A stretch of 33,091 nt of DNA from Nodosilinea sp. LEGE 06152 (GTDB taxonomy: Bacteria; Cyanobacteriota; Cyanobacteriia; Phormidesmidales; Phormidesmidaceae). This document shows, piece after piece, positions 1 to 8,019 of the stretch (position 1 is its first letter; the number at the start of each line of letters is the position of its first letter). The notes beneath the pieces are model-generated. The model was not told the origin of the DNA. It did no database searches and worked only from the letters and a program-made list of their open reading frames with translations. The translations under genes and the position numbers were made by a program. Location of the stretch: contig NZ_JADEWR010000023.1 in the NCBI RefSeq assembly GCF_015207525.1, positions 1 through 33,091 on the forward strand, read 5' to 3'.

Positions 1-121
1 TACGGAGTCACAGGCTCCTGGCGATTTTTCGAGTTTTATCCTTAAAGGTGCGGCGACCCAAGCTACACGCGGTTTGCTTAACCTAGGGTGGGACGGTCTG
101 CCACACTTTTTAAGATACAAG

Positions 122-138
122 GGTGGGCAATGCCCACC
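122..138. repeat. Small dispersed palindrome, copy 1
   Basis: The 17-mer GGTGGGCAATGCCCACC is a perfect palindrome around one central base. Near-identical copies lie at 242-258 and 31095-31111. Such GGTGGGCA/TGCCCACC units are common intergenic repeats in cyanobacterial genomes (general knowledge). No function is evident. Apart from this repeat, bases 1-241 hold no convincing gene. Confidence 0.8.
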
Positions 139-241
139 ATCCACCCAGCGCCATCCCACAGACCCAACCGCGACATGGCCCACCGAGGTGATAGCCACTT
201 CCCCCATTCCGCCGAAATAACCGCCACGCCACAGGTTTAGA

Positions 242-258
242 GGTGGGCAGTGCCCACC
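242..258. repeat. Small dispersed palindrome, copy 2
   Basis: GGTGGGCAGTGCCCACC, identical to the copy at 31095-31111 and one base different from the copy at 122-138. A GTG at 243 inside this palindrome opens a reading frame into the following gene fragment, but codons read out of the repeat are unlikely to be native protein sequence, so the repeat probably marks where the original 5' end was lost. Confidence 0.8.
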
Positions 259-281
259 CTACCGTCTCCACTCAATATAGG

Positions 282-692
282 ATGCCCCATGATTACCCGC
301 CACGACATACCACCGCCCTACCCTACAGCGCCGACTCTGCCTATGTAGACGATCGCCACCGCCGCTTCTTTCAGTCGGTCGATCGCGCCTTTACTGCCTA
401 TGCCGAAGACGACACCCTGCCGATCGTTGTCGGCGGCGTGGTTCGCCAGATCTCCTTCTTTCAGGAGGTATCGCAGTACAAATCGCAGATTGTCGGCACC
501 CTCTCCAGCAACTTTGACAAAGCCACGATGTCAGAACTGGTGCCCGAGGTGTGGCCCTTTATTCAGGAAGTGCGATCGCAGATTGACATCGACGACAACA
601 CCATCACCGCCGACATTGTGCCCCTCACCAGCGTTGCCCCTGGCGATATTTCCCTCAATATCAATGGGGCGGGCTTGGTTTACATCTATTGA
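282..692 (+). pseudogene. Fragment resembling bacterial aeRF1-type family 3 (baeRF3) protein
   Basis: From the ATG at 282 this frame gives 136 residues. The stretch from RFFQSVDRAF through LPIVVGG, FFQEVSQYKSQIVGTLSSN and EVWPFIQEV matches the pattern I associate with the central part of baeRF family 3, proteins of roughly 370 residues related to archaeal and eukaryotic release factor 1. The N-terminal third is absent: upstream there is only the palindromic repeat at 242-258. The C-terminal 35 residues, ending in GAGLVYIY, do not look like the family's usual end and may be fused or shifted sequence. I therefore call it a truncated relic. An intact small gene of unknown role is the alternative. 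The stop lies 23 bases before the nhaC start. Confidence 0.4.
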
Positions 693-715
693 CCCCTCAC
701 CAACCGGAGACTGCC

Positions 716-2197
716 ATGACTCAGCCTGACTCAGTGCCGCGCCCGCCGCGCCCGCCCTCACTTTTCGATGCGATCTTTCCCCTGGTAGTGCTAATTACGC
801 TGATCGGCGGTGCCGTCACGCTGTTTGGGCTAGATGCCGTCAGTGGCCCTGTGCAGGTGGCGCTGATTCTCAGCGCCATGGTGGCCGCTATTGTCGCCCT
901 CAAAAACGGCCACCCCTGGTCGGCGATTAGCGCTGCCGGGGGTCGGGCGGTGGCCTCGGTGACCAGCGCCATTTTTATTTTGCTGGCGGTGGGGGCACTG
1001 ATCGGCACCTGGAACATGGCAGGCACCATTCCCACCCTGGTGTACTACGGCATTCAGATTTTGCAGCCGGGCTGGTTTTACGTGGCCTCGGCGCTAATCT
1101 GCGGGCTGGTGTCGATGGCGATCGGCAGCTCGTGGACGACCGCTGGCACCATTGGCGTGGGACTGGTAGGAATTGCGATCGCCCTGGGGGTCTCCCCCGC
1201 CGTCACCGCCGGAGCCGTGATCTCAGGGGCCTACTTTGGCGACAAAACCTCCCCCCTATCAGAGACCACGGTGCTCAGCGCCCAAATGGTCGGCACCGAT
1301 CTGTATACCCATATCAAGGCCCAGCTCTGGACCTCCGGGCCAGCCTTCATCATTGCGCTGATTGTGTTCACCATCATTGGCAGCCAGACCGAAGTCACCG
1401 CCGGAGTCGAAACCGCCACCGATCTGACCCAGCTCAGCGAGCTGTTCTGGATCACTCCCCTGACGCTGATCCCAATGTTTTTGCTGGGCTACCTCTCCTA
1501 CCGCAAGGTGCCGCCCTCCCTGGCGATCATGACGGCGGCGCTGGTGGGGGGGCTAACGGCGGTGGTACTGCAACCCGAGGCGGTGCTGCGATTTGTGGAT
1601 GAACCAGGCACCGCTACGCCCATCGTCTTTCTCAAGGGCATCTGGCTGGCCATGGCCAACGGCTTTAGCGAAAATTCTGGCGTCGCCGACGTCGATCAGC
1701 TGCTCTCGCGCGGCGGCATGGACAGCATGCTCTACACCCTGTGGATCATCATTGGGGCCGTCACCTTTGGCACCATCATGGAAGAGTTTGGCATGCTGAC
1801 CAAGCTGATCAACCCGGTGCTGCTGCGGGCGCGCACCCAGGGCAAGCTGTTTGCCACAGCGGTAGCCACCGCCATCGGTCTGAATATTTTTGCTGGTGAT
1901 CAGTACATCGCCCTGGTGCTGCCCGCCCGCATGTTTCGCATCGAGTTTCAAAAGCGCGGTTTGCAGCCTCAAAACCTGTCGCGTCTGGCCGCCGATGCCG
2001 GCACCGTCACCTCGGCACTGATTCCCTGGAACTCCTGCGGTGCCTTCATGGCGGTGACGCTGGGGGTATCTACATTTCTGTACTTTCCCTTCGCCATTTT
2101 CAACATTGCCAGTCCTATTCTGTCACTGCTCTACGGCATCACCGACTTCAAAATCGAGAAAGTTCCTGCCGTGGCCCATCTGGCTAAAGAGATTTAG
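716..2197 (+). CDS. nhaC: Na+/H+ antiporter, NhaC family
   Basis: A 493-residue integral membrane protein of the NhaC family, which exchanges external protons for internal Na+ across the cytoplasmic membrane. The family signature GDKTSPLSETT lies at residues 175-185, followed by VLSAQMVGTDLYTHI. Roughly a dozen hydrophobic segments span residues 18-480, and a second conserved block (NIFAGDQYIALVLP) lies in the C-terminal half, as expected for the inverted-repeat fold. The frame is open from a TTG at 689, but I chose the ATG at 716 because GGAG sits six bases upstream and the TTG overlaps the previous stop. The gene stands alone. Na+ versus coupled-substrate specificity cannot be read from the sequence, since some relatives exchange malate/lactate or other amines. 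Confidence 0.9.
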   Translation: MTQPDSVPRPPRPPSLFDAIFPLVVLITLIGGAVTLFGLDAVSGPVQVALILSAMVAAIVALKNGHPWSAISAAGGRAVASVTSAIFILLAVGALIGTWNMAGTIPTLVYYGIQILQPGWFYVASALICGLVSMAIGSSWTTAGTIGVGLVGIAIALGVSPAVTAGAVISGAYFGDKTSPLSETTVLSAQMVGTDLYTHIKAQLWTSGPAFIIALIVFTIIGSQTEVTAGVETATDLTQLSELFWITPLTLIPMFLLGYLSYRKVPPSLAIMTAALVGGLTAVVLQPEAVLRFVDEPGTATPIVFLKGIWLAMANGFSENSGVADVDQLLSRGGMDSMLYTLWIIIGAVTFGTIMEEFGMLTKLINPVLLRARTQGKLFATAVATAIGLNIFAGDQYIALVLPARMFRIEFQKRGLQPQNLSRLAADAGTVTSALIPWNSCGAFMAVTLGVSTFLYFPFAIFNIASPILSLLYGITDFKIEKVPAVAHLAKEI

Positions 2198-2253
2198 CCC
2201 TGAGAAAATCCCATAAACGAAGTTGACAGGCCATAACCTCATTCCAGGAAAAG

Positions 2254-2346
2254 GGGCGTTGCTGACTCAAGATATGAACCGAACGCTGTAGATTTTGAGG
2301 ACTCGTTCAGAATTCTGCGCAATCATGCCGCCATTCAGCAACGCCC
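2254..2346. mobile_element. 93-bp MITE-like transposon remnant
   Basis: The ends are a perfect 12-bp inverted repeat: GGGCGTTGCTGA at 2254-2265 and TCAGCAACGCCC at 2335-2346. The match resumes inside as ATGA at positions 21-24 from each end, so the terminal repeats are about 24 bp and imperfect. GGCGTTGCTGA ends are familiar from IS elements of cyanobacteria. The 93-bp interior has no transposase, so this is a deletion derivative or MITE that would need an enzyme supplied elsewhere. No clear target-site duplication was found. Confidence 0.65.
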
Positions 2347-2496
2347 AGATTGCATGGGTAGCAGTCTGCTTTCGTCCGCTGTGAACCTGTAGTGCCAGGT
2401 TGAAAGATACGGTTGCAGCATCGTGCTTAGAGGTGTTGCCGGGCTACTGCCAAATCATCCCACCGAGGCAATCGCCTCTTTCAGCTCCACCGTAGA
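2347..2496. other. Intergenic stretch with two small hairpins
   Basis: No gene is visible between the MITE-like element and the convergent DUF4336 gene. AACCTG/CAGGTT around 2384-2401 and GAGGC-AATC-GCCTC at about 2464-2477 can form hairpins. The second is followed by CTTT on the plus strand and could be a weak terminator for the upstream gene, but the T-run is too short to be sure. Confidence 0.3.
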
Positions 2497-3249
2497 CTAC
2501 TTGAGCCACTGAAAAGCCCGTTCTAGCTCCGCCACTCCGTTCTCTGGAAACCAGCAACCATGAGCCAGGATAATTTTCTCGGGTGCCCAGGCCAGCATTT
2601 GTTCGTAGCCCTGTTTTGCCTGCGATTTACGGCCAAGAAAGGTCATTCTTAAATCTAGTGGGGTATTGCCGTTGGGGTTGGCAATGCCCGCTAAGTGAAT
2701 CAACCAATGGAAGGCTTTGTCTACTTTGGCTGGCTCAAAGTTTTCAATCAGGTCGGTCAAGATCAGCGTTTTGCTCTGCCGGTGGAAGAACACGACCTCT
2801 TCTAAAAACCGACTGCCGCGAACGATTGCCTGGTCAATTTCAGTAGACCACTGGGGCGGCGGTGTATCGCCTAGGTCAGCGTGAAACGTAGTCGGTATGA
2901 ACTGACTCGCTGCCCGCTCTCGCACCCCCGGAGAAGCCCAGGCGATCGCGTGAGGGTAGGCATCGGCCCAGCTTTGGATGTGGGCGTAGTGGATCTTGTT
3001 GGGCGACACCAAATGCTCAACTGGGCCAAGGCTATCGATCTCAGCTTTGAGGGCTGGGGTTAGCTCAGTGGGGGAATGGCACCACAGCCCGCCGTTACCT
3101 AGGCGCACGACCGTCATTCGGGTGGAGAAGGGAATAGCCATGCCGTACATCGCCATTTTGACGATGGGGCCATCCACGATCCAAATGTTGTCATCGACGG
3201 GCTTCAGCGTGTTGATGGGTTCATAGAGTTCCAGAAGATCCTTGCCCAT
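2497..3249 (-). CDS. DUF4336 domain protein
   Basis: This encodes 250 residues from the ATG at 3249 (MGKDLLELYEPIN). It matches the DUF4336 family, a metallo-beta-lactamase-like fold common in cyanobacteria and plants with no established reaction. Recognisable blocks are NIWIVDGP near the N-terminus, HLVSPNKIHYAHI in the middle, LILTDLIENFEP, and IILAHGCWFPENG near the C-terminus. The frame stays open to 3384, but that extension would overlap the next gene and does not look like the family, so I prefer 3249. There is no strong Shine-Dalgarno sequence before it. The small gene ending at 3299 lies 49 bases upstream on the same strand, so the two may be co-transcribed. Confidence 0.85.
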   Translation of the reverse strand: MGKDLLELYEPINTLKPVDDNIWIVDGPIVKMAMYGMAIPFSTRMTVVRLGNGGLWCHSPTELTPALKAEIDSLGPVEHLVSPNKIHYAHIQSWADAYPHAIAWASPGVRERAASQFIPTTFHADLGDTPPPQWSTEIDQAIVRGSRFLEEVVFFHRQSKTLILTDLIENFEPAKVDKAFHWLIHLAGIANPNGNTPLDLRMTFLGRKSQAKQGYEQMLAWAPEKIILAHGCWFPENGVAELERAFQWLK

Positions 3250-3298
3250 GACCGACAGAGATAACGCAGCATGACTATTCTGAAGCCAGTCGCTAATC

Positions 3299-3523
3299 CT
3301 AGTAAAGGCGGCAGCGGCTGAAGTCGATCTCTGGCCCAGTGGAGCACTGCACCAACCCACGACCCGCCGCCAGGGCAGCTTCAAGAGTAGGGTAGGTTTC
3401 GCCGTCGGTTAGGGTAGATAGCTCTGGAGTAATGACCCAGCAAAAATACTCTGTGGCCCGACGAGTAACAGCCACAATCCAGTCAGAAACGGCGATGAGT
3501 TGAACTAAAGAGTCTTCTGTCAT
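3299..3523 (-). CDS. Small conserved-looking hypothetical protein
   Basis: This encodes 74 residues from the ATG at 3523 (MTEDSLVQL). I chose this start over 3544 because GGGGGAGGG lies eight bases upstream, an excellent ribosome binding site. The protein is soluble, has two cysteines (one in YFCWVITPE, one in LVQCSTGPE) and no signal peptide or membrane segment. I do not recognise a family beyond short cyanobacterial hypotheticals. Its place just upstream of the DUF4336 gene, on the same strand, suggests a two-gene unit. It is divergent from recA across 164 bases. Confidence 0.6.
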   Translation of the reverse strand: MTEDSLVQLIAVSDWIVAVTRRATEYFCWVITPELSTLTDGETYPTLEAALAAGRGLVQCSTGPEIDFSRCRLY

Positions 3524-3607
3524 GGCTCGACCCTCCCCCTTCAATTCTGGGCTGGAGGTTTAACTCCAGTTATCTTGACCTAGATAGATAACTACCTGTT
3601 GCTATTT

Positions 3608-3621
3608 GGAACAATTGTACT
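3608..3621 (-). promoter_or_regulatory. LexA (SOS) box upstream of recA
   Basis: The minus strand of 3608-3621 reads AGTACAATTGTTCC, a full match to the cyanobacterial LexA consensus RGTACNNNDGTWCB described for Anabaena. It lies 67 bases upstream of the recA ATG at 3688, so LexA bound here would be placed to repress recA. The small minus-strand gene starting at 3523 is 85 bases away on the other side and could share the control. The sequence match is direct. Regulation is inferred, and LexA is not a DNA-damage repressor in every cyanobacterium. Confidence 0.65.
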
Positions 3622-3687
3622 AAACTAGTTCACTAAAGACAACTGTTCTGGGGTTCAGGGGTCTTGTTCTGTACCACCGAGGGAATC

Positions 3688-4806
3688 ATGGCAGGCCGGA
3701 AAAGTAGCAAAGCAGATACAGATGCACCCAAGAAGTCACCAGAGCAGGTGGAGAAGGATAAAGCTCTAACGATGGTGCTGGGCCAGATTGAACGCAATTT
3801 TGGCAAAGGGGCGATCATGCGCCTGGGTGATGCCGCCCGCATGAAGGTAGAAACTATCCCTACTGGGGCATTGACCCTCGACCTGGCCCTGGGCGGTGGA
3901 TTGCCTAAAGGGAGAATCATTGAGATCTATGGCCCTGAGAGTTCGGGTAAAACAACTCTGGCTCTCCATGCTCTAGCTGAGGTGCAGAAGATGGGCGGTG
4001 TCGCCGCAATCGTTGACGCCGAACATGCGCTAGACCCCATCTATGCCGCTGCGCTGGGAGTTAACATCGACGAACTGCTGGTATCCCAGCCTGATACCGG
4101 AGAGATGGGCCTGGAGGTGGTGGATCAGCTCGTGCGCTCGTCTGCTGTTGATCTAGTGGTAGTAGACTCGGTAGCGGCGCTGGTGCCACGGGCTGAGATC
4201 GAGGGCGAGATGGGCGATGCCCACGTAGGCCTGCAAGCCCGATTGATGAGCCAGGCGCTGAGGAAGATTACCGGCAGCATTGGCAAGTCGCAGTGTACGG
4301 TCATCTTCTTGAACCAGCTGCGCCAGAAGATTGGTATCTCCTACGGCAACCCCGAAGTCACCACCGGGGGCAACGCACTCAAGTTTTATGCCTCAGTACG
4401 CCTGGATATTCGCCGCATTCAAACCCTCAAGAAGGGCACCGAAGAGTACGGCATTCGGGCCAAGGTGAAAGTGGCCAAGAACAAGGTGGCCCCGCCCTTC
4501 CGTATTGGAGAGTTTGACATTCTCTTTGGCCAGGGCATTTCTACGATGGGCTGTCTGATCGACCTGGCCGAGCAGCACGGGGTGCTTATCCGCAAAGGAG
4601 CCTGGTACAGCTACGAGGGTAACAACGTTGGCCAGGGGCGCGAGAACACGATCCAACGGCTGCTTGAGGATGCTGAGTTTGCCCAGAAGGTAGAAGCTCA
4701 GGTTAGGGAGAAGCTGGAAATCGGCGGCGGTGCTGTAGCTGAGGCTGACGTGGAAATTGAGGCCGAGGACGAAGACGAGGCCGCTTACCTGGACGAGGAC
4801 GAGTAA
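3688..4806 (+). CDS. recA: Recombinase RecA
   Basis: This encodes a 372-residue DNA-dependent ATPase that forms filaments on single-stranded DNA, drives strand exchange and triggers SOS cleavage of LexA. Walker A GPESSGKTT is at residues 82-90. DLVVVDSVAALVPRAE (Walker B and following) and the loop-2 region (FLNQLRQKIG ... NPEVTTGGNALKFYASVR) are intact. The acidic C-terminal tail is rich in Glu and Asp and ends YLDEDE. I chose the ATG at 3688, with GAGGGAA upstream, over an in-frame TTG at 3664. The gene is single, with the LexA-type box upstream and a hairpin terminator downstream. Confidence 0.98.
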   Translation: MAGRKSSKADTDAPKKSPEQVEKDKALTMVLGQIERNFGKGAIMRLGDAARMKVETIPTGALTLDLALGGGLPKGRIIEIYGPESSGKTTLALHALAEVQKMGGVAAIVDAEHALDPIYAAALGVNIDELLVSQPDTGEMGLEVVDQLVRSSAVDLVVVDSVAALVPRAEIEGEMGDAHVGLQARLMSQALRKITGSIGKSQCTVIFLNQLRQKIGISYGNPEVTTGGNALKFYASVRLDIRRIQTLKKGTEEYGIRAKVKVAKNKVAPPFRIGEFDILFGQGISTMGCLIDLAEQHGVLIRKGAWYSYEGNNVGQGRENTIQRLLEDAEFAQKVEAQVREKLEIGGGAVAEADVEIEAEDEDEAAYLDEDE

Positions 4807-4837
4807 ACCCTTTCCTTAGCCCCTGTTTATCGAAAAC

Positions 4838-4867
4838 CCCTGTCATCGCTATTTGCTGATGGCAGGG
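4838..4867. terminator. Shared hairpin terminator between convergent recA and SRPBCC genes
   Basis: CCCTGTCATC at 4838-4847 pairs with GATGGCAGGG at 4858-4867 (10 pairs including one G-T), with a 10-base loop. On the plus strand it is followed by TGTTTACTATTTTT, and on the minus strand by GGTTTT. It could therefore end transcription of recA in one direction and of the 4921-5340 gene in the other. Confidence 0.65.
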
Positions 4868-4920
4868 TGTTTACTATTTTTCCAGGCGCAAAGAGAACTC
4901 GGTGCTGTAAAGGAGCTTTC

Positions 4921-5340
4921 CTAGCTCTCACACGTTTGCTTAAGACCCACAGCAAATTTTTCAAAGGATGGGGTTAGGTCAGGCAGCATACGACCCAGCA
5001 GCGGTTCTAATAATCCGCTAAACACTTCACACATGCTGAACTCGGTGGTGCCATCGGGTTGTGGGGTAAGGGTGAAGGTGCGATCGCCCCTGAATAAGTT
5101 GAGCGGTAAGCCACCACTCATCGTGAACGTTTTAGGTGGAACAAGGCCATTGACCGTAAGTGCCATAGGGCGCTGGGGCCTGGAATTTGTAAAGAGTTGC
5201 AGCACTTCACCATTGGCGATCTGACCTTCAAGCCGATGGATGCCTGTCGCCCACTCTGAATAACGAGCTGCATTGGTCAAAACAGACCAGACAGCTTCGG
5301 GAGGACGGGCAATTTTGATACTTGCAGAAAAGGTTTTCAT
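4921..5340 (-). CDS. SRPBCC (START-like) family protein
   Basis: This 139-residue single-domain protein has the helix-grip ligand-binding fold. The N-terminal pattern KTFSASIKIARPPEAVWSVL followed by YSEWATGIHRLEG is the typical opening strand and helix of polyketide-cyclase/START-like proteins, and the C-terminal long helix ends LTPSFEKFAVGLKQ. Such proteins bind hydrophobic small molecules, and the ligand cannot be predicted here. The start at 5340 gives a full-length domain although no strong ribosome binding site precedes it. The gene converges on recA and has no operon partner. Confidence 0.8.
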   Translation of the reverse strand: MKTFSASIKIARPPEAVWSVLTNAARYSEWATGIHRLEGQIANGEVLQLFTNSRPQRPMALTVNGLVPPKTFTMSGGLPLNLFRGDRTFTLTPQPDGTTEFSMCEVFSGLLEPLLGRMLPDLTPSFEKFAVGLKQTCES

Positions 5341-5608
5341 TGGGACTGTGGTATGGCGGGGGACTCAATGATTTAGATTACTCTCACAGCAAAGATGAAT
5401 CCACTGGAGTTCAAGTTGCCCAGGACGTAGAGGGCGATCGCAAACAGAGGCGCAGTTATTTACCCCCGCTCCCGTAGTAGCAGCATGTCTTGGGTTCAAT
5501 TCTTTCCTCTGCGGTGATGGTCATAGCGCCCCTTCCATTTCATTAACTCCAATCATTTAACCCTGTTTTCAGAAGGGCGTAGATCGCTGCTGCTGCCGCC
5601 TCACCGGT
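5341..5608. other. Gene-free stretch
   Basis: No gene is visible. It includes one HIP1 octamer at 5434-5441. A short hydrophobic minus-strand frame around 5385-5455 is bounded by stops after only about 27 codons and cannot be assigned. It precedes the pseudogene tail at 5609-5725. Confidence 0.4.
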
Positions 5609-5725
5609 TTACACGGCACCATCGAAGAAATCAGGCCAGCGCTCAGCCAGTCCTGTACCTGCCCAGGGAGCCGAGAGCCTACCGTCGTTTTTCCAAAACG
5701 ATTCATGCTTAAGCTGGTCTTCCTA
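5609..5725 (-). pseudogene. C-terminal relic of a flavin-containing amine oxidase-like protein
   Basis: Immediately after the stop codon of the CocE gene, the same minus-strand frame continues open for 37 codons to a TAA at 5609-5611. The last part reads APWAGTGLAERWPDFFDGAV, which closely resembles the C-terminal FAD-binding block of monoamine-oxidase/phytoene-desaturase-type flavoproteins (WAGTETAxRWxGyxDGAv in my memory of the family). There is no start or remaining body, so it looks like the stump of a lost gene. The short length keeps confidence moderate. Confidence 0.4.
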
Positions 5726-7546
5726 TTCCCCCTCTGGAATGATCGGCAAAATGAGCTTGGAGACAGCGGCGGTATGGTGGTAAATCGTCTGGGTCGCGGT
5801 AACTGGCTGGCGCTCGGTGGGAATATGGCGGCCAGTATTGGGATTGCGGTCAAAGCGGGGATAGCTGCTGCTGGAAACCTCCAGGCGAAGGCGATGGCCG
5901 GGGAAGAAGATCTGGCTGGTGGGCCAGAGATCGATCGCAATTTCGGTGAAGTCCTGAGTCTCCGCCAGAGTATTCTTGCCGATCGCATTGTCATAGCCCT
6001 GCCGAAGAATGCCTTCAGAAACGTTGTACCCCGTTCCATCGGGATGGACATCCACCAGTTTGGCGGTGAAATCGGTATGGGGAGCCGTGGTCGAGACCTG
6101 GAGCCGCAGCTGCACCGGCCCTGTCACCTCGATCGCGTCGGTCAGGGGTGGAGTGGTGTAGACCAGCACGTCATCCCGCTGCTCCACCACGGTTTGGGGC
6201 TTAATGCCTGCGTTTGGCCCTAGCATGGCTCCTCCGGCACTGGGCACCGGGTGCTGCGGGTCGTAAACAAAGCGATCGCTGACCTCCTCCTCCCCCGGCG
6301 GCTCCAGACTGAGCAGCCCGTCGCCGTTGAGGGTATTGGCCCGACCGTTGCTGTGGAGATAGTAGGGCGTATAGCGGGTGCGAGGCAGAGGCCAAGCCGA
6401 CTCTCCCCGCCAGGTGTTAGCGCCCATGACGTAGATCAACACCGGGTCGGGGTAGGCCGTCTCGGGGTCGCCCTTGAGCTGCTGATCAAACCAAGGCAGG
6501 CTGGGGCCAATGCTCTCGAAGCGGTAGTTGCGGGGGCGACTGCCGTCGGGGAAGGTGACGGTGTTGGCGTGGGTCCAGGGGCCGATGATCAGGCGGGTAG
6601 CCTCGGCGACCTGGGGGGCAGCGGTGGCGCGAATCTGTTGAAAGTCGGCCAGTTGGGTGGGCAAAAACGGATCGTACCAGCCCGCCATCAGCAGAGCCGG
6701 AGCCTGAAGCTGGCGGGCGCGCTCGGTGCCATCGACCGTTTGCCAGTAGCGATCGCGATCGGTGTGGCTGGCCCAGGTATCAAAAAAGGGAATGCTCTGC
6801 ACCGCTCGGTCATCGGCCTCTAGCAGGGGCCACCCCTCGTAGCCCCGCTGTAGCTGCTCCTGGGGAAGGGGAATATCCCGCTGGCCGTAGCTGAGGGTTG
6901 CCCAGTAGAGGGCGCTCTCCAGAGAAAACGCGCCGCCGGGGTAGAACATGCGGTAGAAATCGGTGCTGGAGATCTGCGGGATCAGGGCCGACAACCCCGG
7001 ATCGACCTGGTCGGCCAGCACCCACTGGGTATAGCCAAAGTAGGAGCCGCCCCACGTGCCGATGTGCCCGTTGTACCAGGGCTGCTGGGCGATCCATTGC
7101 AGCGTGGCCCGCCCGTCTTGCGCCTCGTTCAAAAAGGGCGGATCGTAGCTGCCGCCCGACTCGTAGCGCCCTCGGGTTCCTTGGATTACTGTGGTGTAGC
7201 CGTGGCTGGCCCAGAGATGGCCGACAGTGCGGGCAAACAGGATGTGTTTGAGCTGTTTGGAGTAGGGAATGCGCACCAGAATGGTGGGGGTGGCGGCGGT
7301 GGTGCGGGGATGGTAGACATCGGCTACCAACGCCGTGCCATCGGGGGCGGTTACGGTCACCCGGCGCTCCAGGCGAACGCCATAGCTAGCGGGCGGATAG
7401 TCTAGCTGGTGACCCAGCCAGGCGGCGGCGATCGCACTCCCCCGCCCAACCACCAGCAGCAGCAGCGCAGTAAGCCCTGCCAATAGCCACAGCCAAGCCC
7501 GCTTATGCGAGAACAGCCGGGAATGGCGAAAAATCCCCCAACTCAT
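5723..7546 (-). CDS. CocE/NonD-type alpha/beta hydrolase, membrane anchored
   Basis: This 607-residue enzyme is of the X-Pro dipeptidyl-peptidase S15/cocaine esterase family. Residues 17-37 form a hydrophobic N-terminal anchor, so the catalytic body probably lies outside the cytoplasmic membrane. The nucleophile motif GGSYFG gives Ser168. Asp292 (AGWYDPF) and His326 (GPWTHANT) complete a plausible triad. The C-terminal jelly-roll domain (from about residue 420 to the end KLILPIIPEGE) is typical and complete. Members cleave esters, amides or peptides, and the true substrate is unknown. It is the last gene of the five-gene operon and overlaps the preceding membrane-protein gene by four bases (ATGA-type), indicating translational coupling. 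Confidence 0.88.
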   Translation of the reverse strand: MSWGIFRHSRLFSHKRAWLWLLAGLTALLLLVVGRGSAIAAAWLGHQLDYPPASYGVRLERRVTVTAPDGTALVADVYHPRTTAATPTILVRIPYSKQLKHILFARTVGHLWASHGYTTVIQGTRGRYESGGSYDPPFLNEAQDGRATLQWIAQQPWYNGHIGTWGGSYFGYTQWVLADQVDPGLSALIPQISSTDFYRMFYPGGAFSLESALYWATLSYGQRDIPLPQEQLQRGYEGWPLLEADDRAVQSIPFFDTWASHTDRDRYWQTVDGTERARQLQAPALLMAGWYDPFLPTQLADFQQIRATAAPQVAEATRLIIGPWTHANTVTFPDGSRPRNYRFESIGPSLPWFDQQLKGDPETAYPDPVLIYVMGANTWRGESAWPLPRTRYTPYYLHSNGRANTLNGDGLLSLEPPGEEEVSDRFVYDPQHPVPSAGGAMLGPNAGIKPQTVVEQRDDVLVYTTPPLTDAIEVTGPVQLRLQVSTTAPHTDFTAKLVDVHPDGTGYNVSEGILRQGYDNAIGKNTLAETQDFTEIAIDLWPTSQIFFPGHRLRLEVSSSSYPRFDRNPNTGRHIPTERQPVTATQTIYHHTAAVSKLILPIIPEGE

Positions 7547-8019
7547 GGCTGCCTCCCCAGACGATGGCCCTGACCCCAGAGCCAGAGATAGGCGGCCAGT
7601 ACCCAGTGAAACACAATGGGAATCGTGCCCTCCCCCAGCCAGCGGCGCTCCGGATAGAGACCCATGGTAAGGCCGTAGCGAACTACCATCACCAGGGCGT
7701 AGCCGTAGCTAAAGTACTGGAGCGCTTTGCCCAGGCGGGGGCGAGGCCGCTGGAACCAGCCCCGCCCCTGGGCCAGGTCGCGGTTGATCTTCACCTGGAG
7801 CCCCAAAATCAGCAGCTGGCTGGGCAACAGCAGCGGGTAGGGTAACAGGCCCGAATACCAGTGGGGCATGGGGGGCAAAAAGGGCACCTGGCAGCAGGCC
7901 ACTAGCATCTGCCCCAGCACCCGCAGCAAAAACAGCAGGGTCAGCGCCCATAGCCAGGGCACCGGATGGCGACTGGGCCACAACCCATTCCGCCGCAGAC
8001 TATCAGTGGGGGTGGGCAT
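7543..8019 (-). CDS. Small integral membrane protein, unknown function
   Basis: This 158-residue protein has about four hydrophobic segments (around residues 20-45, 57-75, 98-118 and 131-150) separated by basic loops, for example RDLAQGRGWFQRPRPR. I do not recognise a family. It overlaps the GH3 gene stop by 17 bases on one side and the CocE gene start by four bases on the other, so it is clearly part of the operon. It might anchor or partner the pathway enzymes, or move a product across the membrane. That is inference from position only. Confidence 0.75.
   Translation of the reverse strand: MPTPTDSLRRNGLWPSRHPVPWLWALTLLFLLRVLGQMLVACCQVPFLPPMPHWYSGLLPYPLLLPSQLLILGLQVKINRDLAQGRGWFQRPRPRLGKALQYFSYGYALVMVVRYGLTMGLYPERRWLGEGTIPIVFHWVLAAYLWLWGQGHRLGRQP

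Noticed and set aside
3250..3384. N-terminal extension of the DUF4336 protein
   Set aside because: It overlaps the small gene at 3299-3523, which has an excellent ribosome binding site, and does not resemble the family's start.
5705..6223. 172-codon plus-strand frame
   Set aside because: It is opposite the well-supported CocE-type hydrolase gene; long antisense frames are expected at this GC content. The same applies to 6251-6823, 8585-8878 and 9248-9595.
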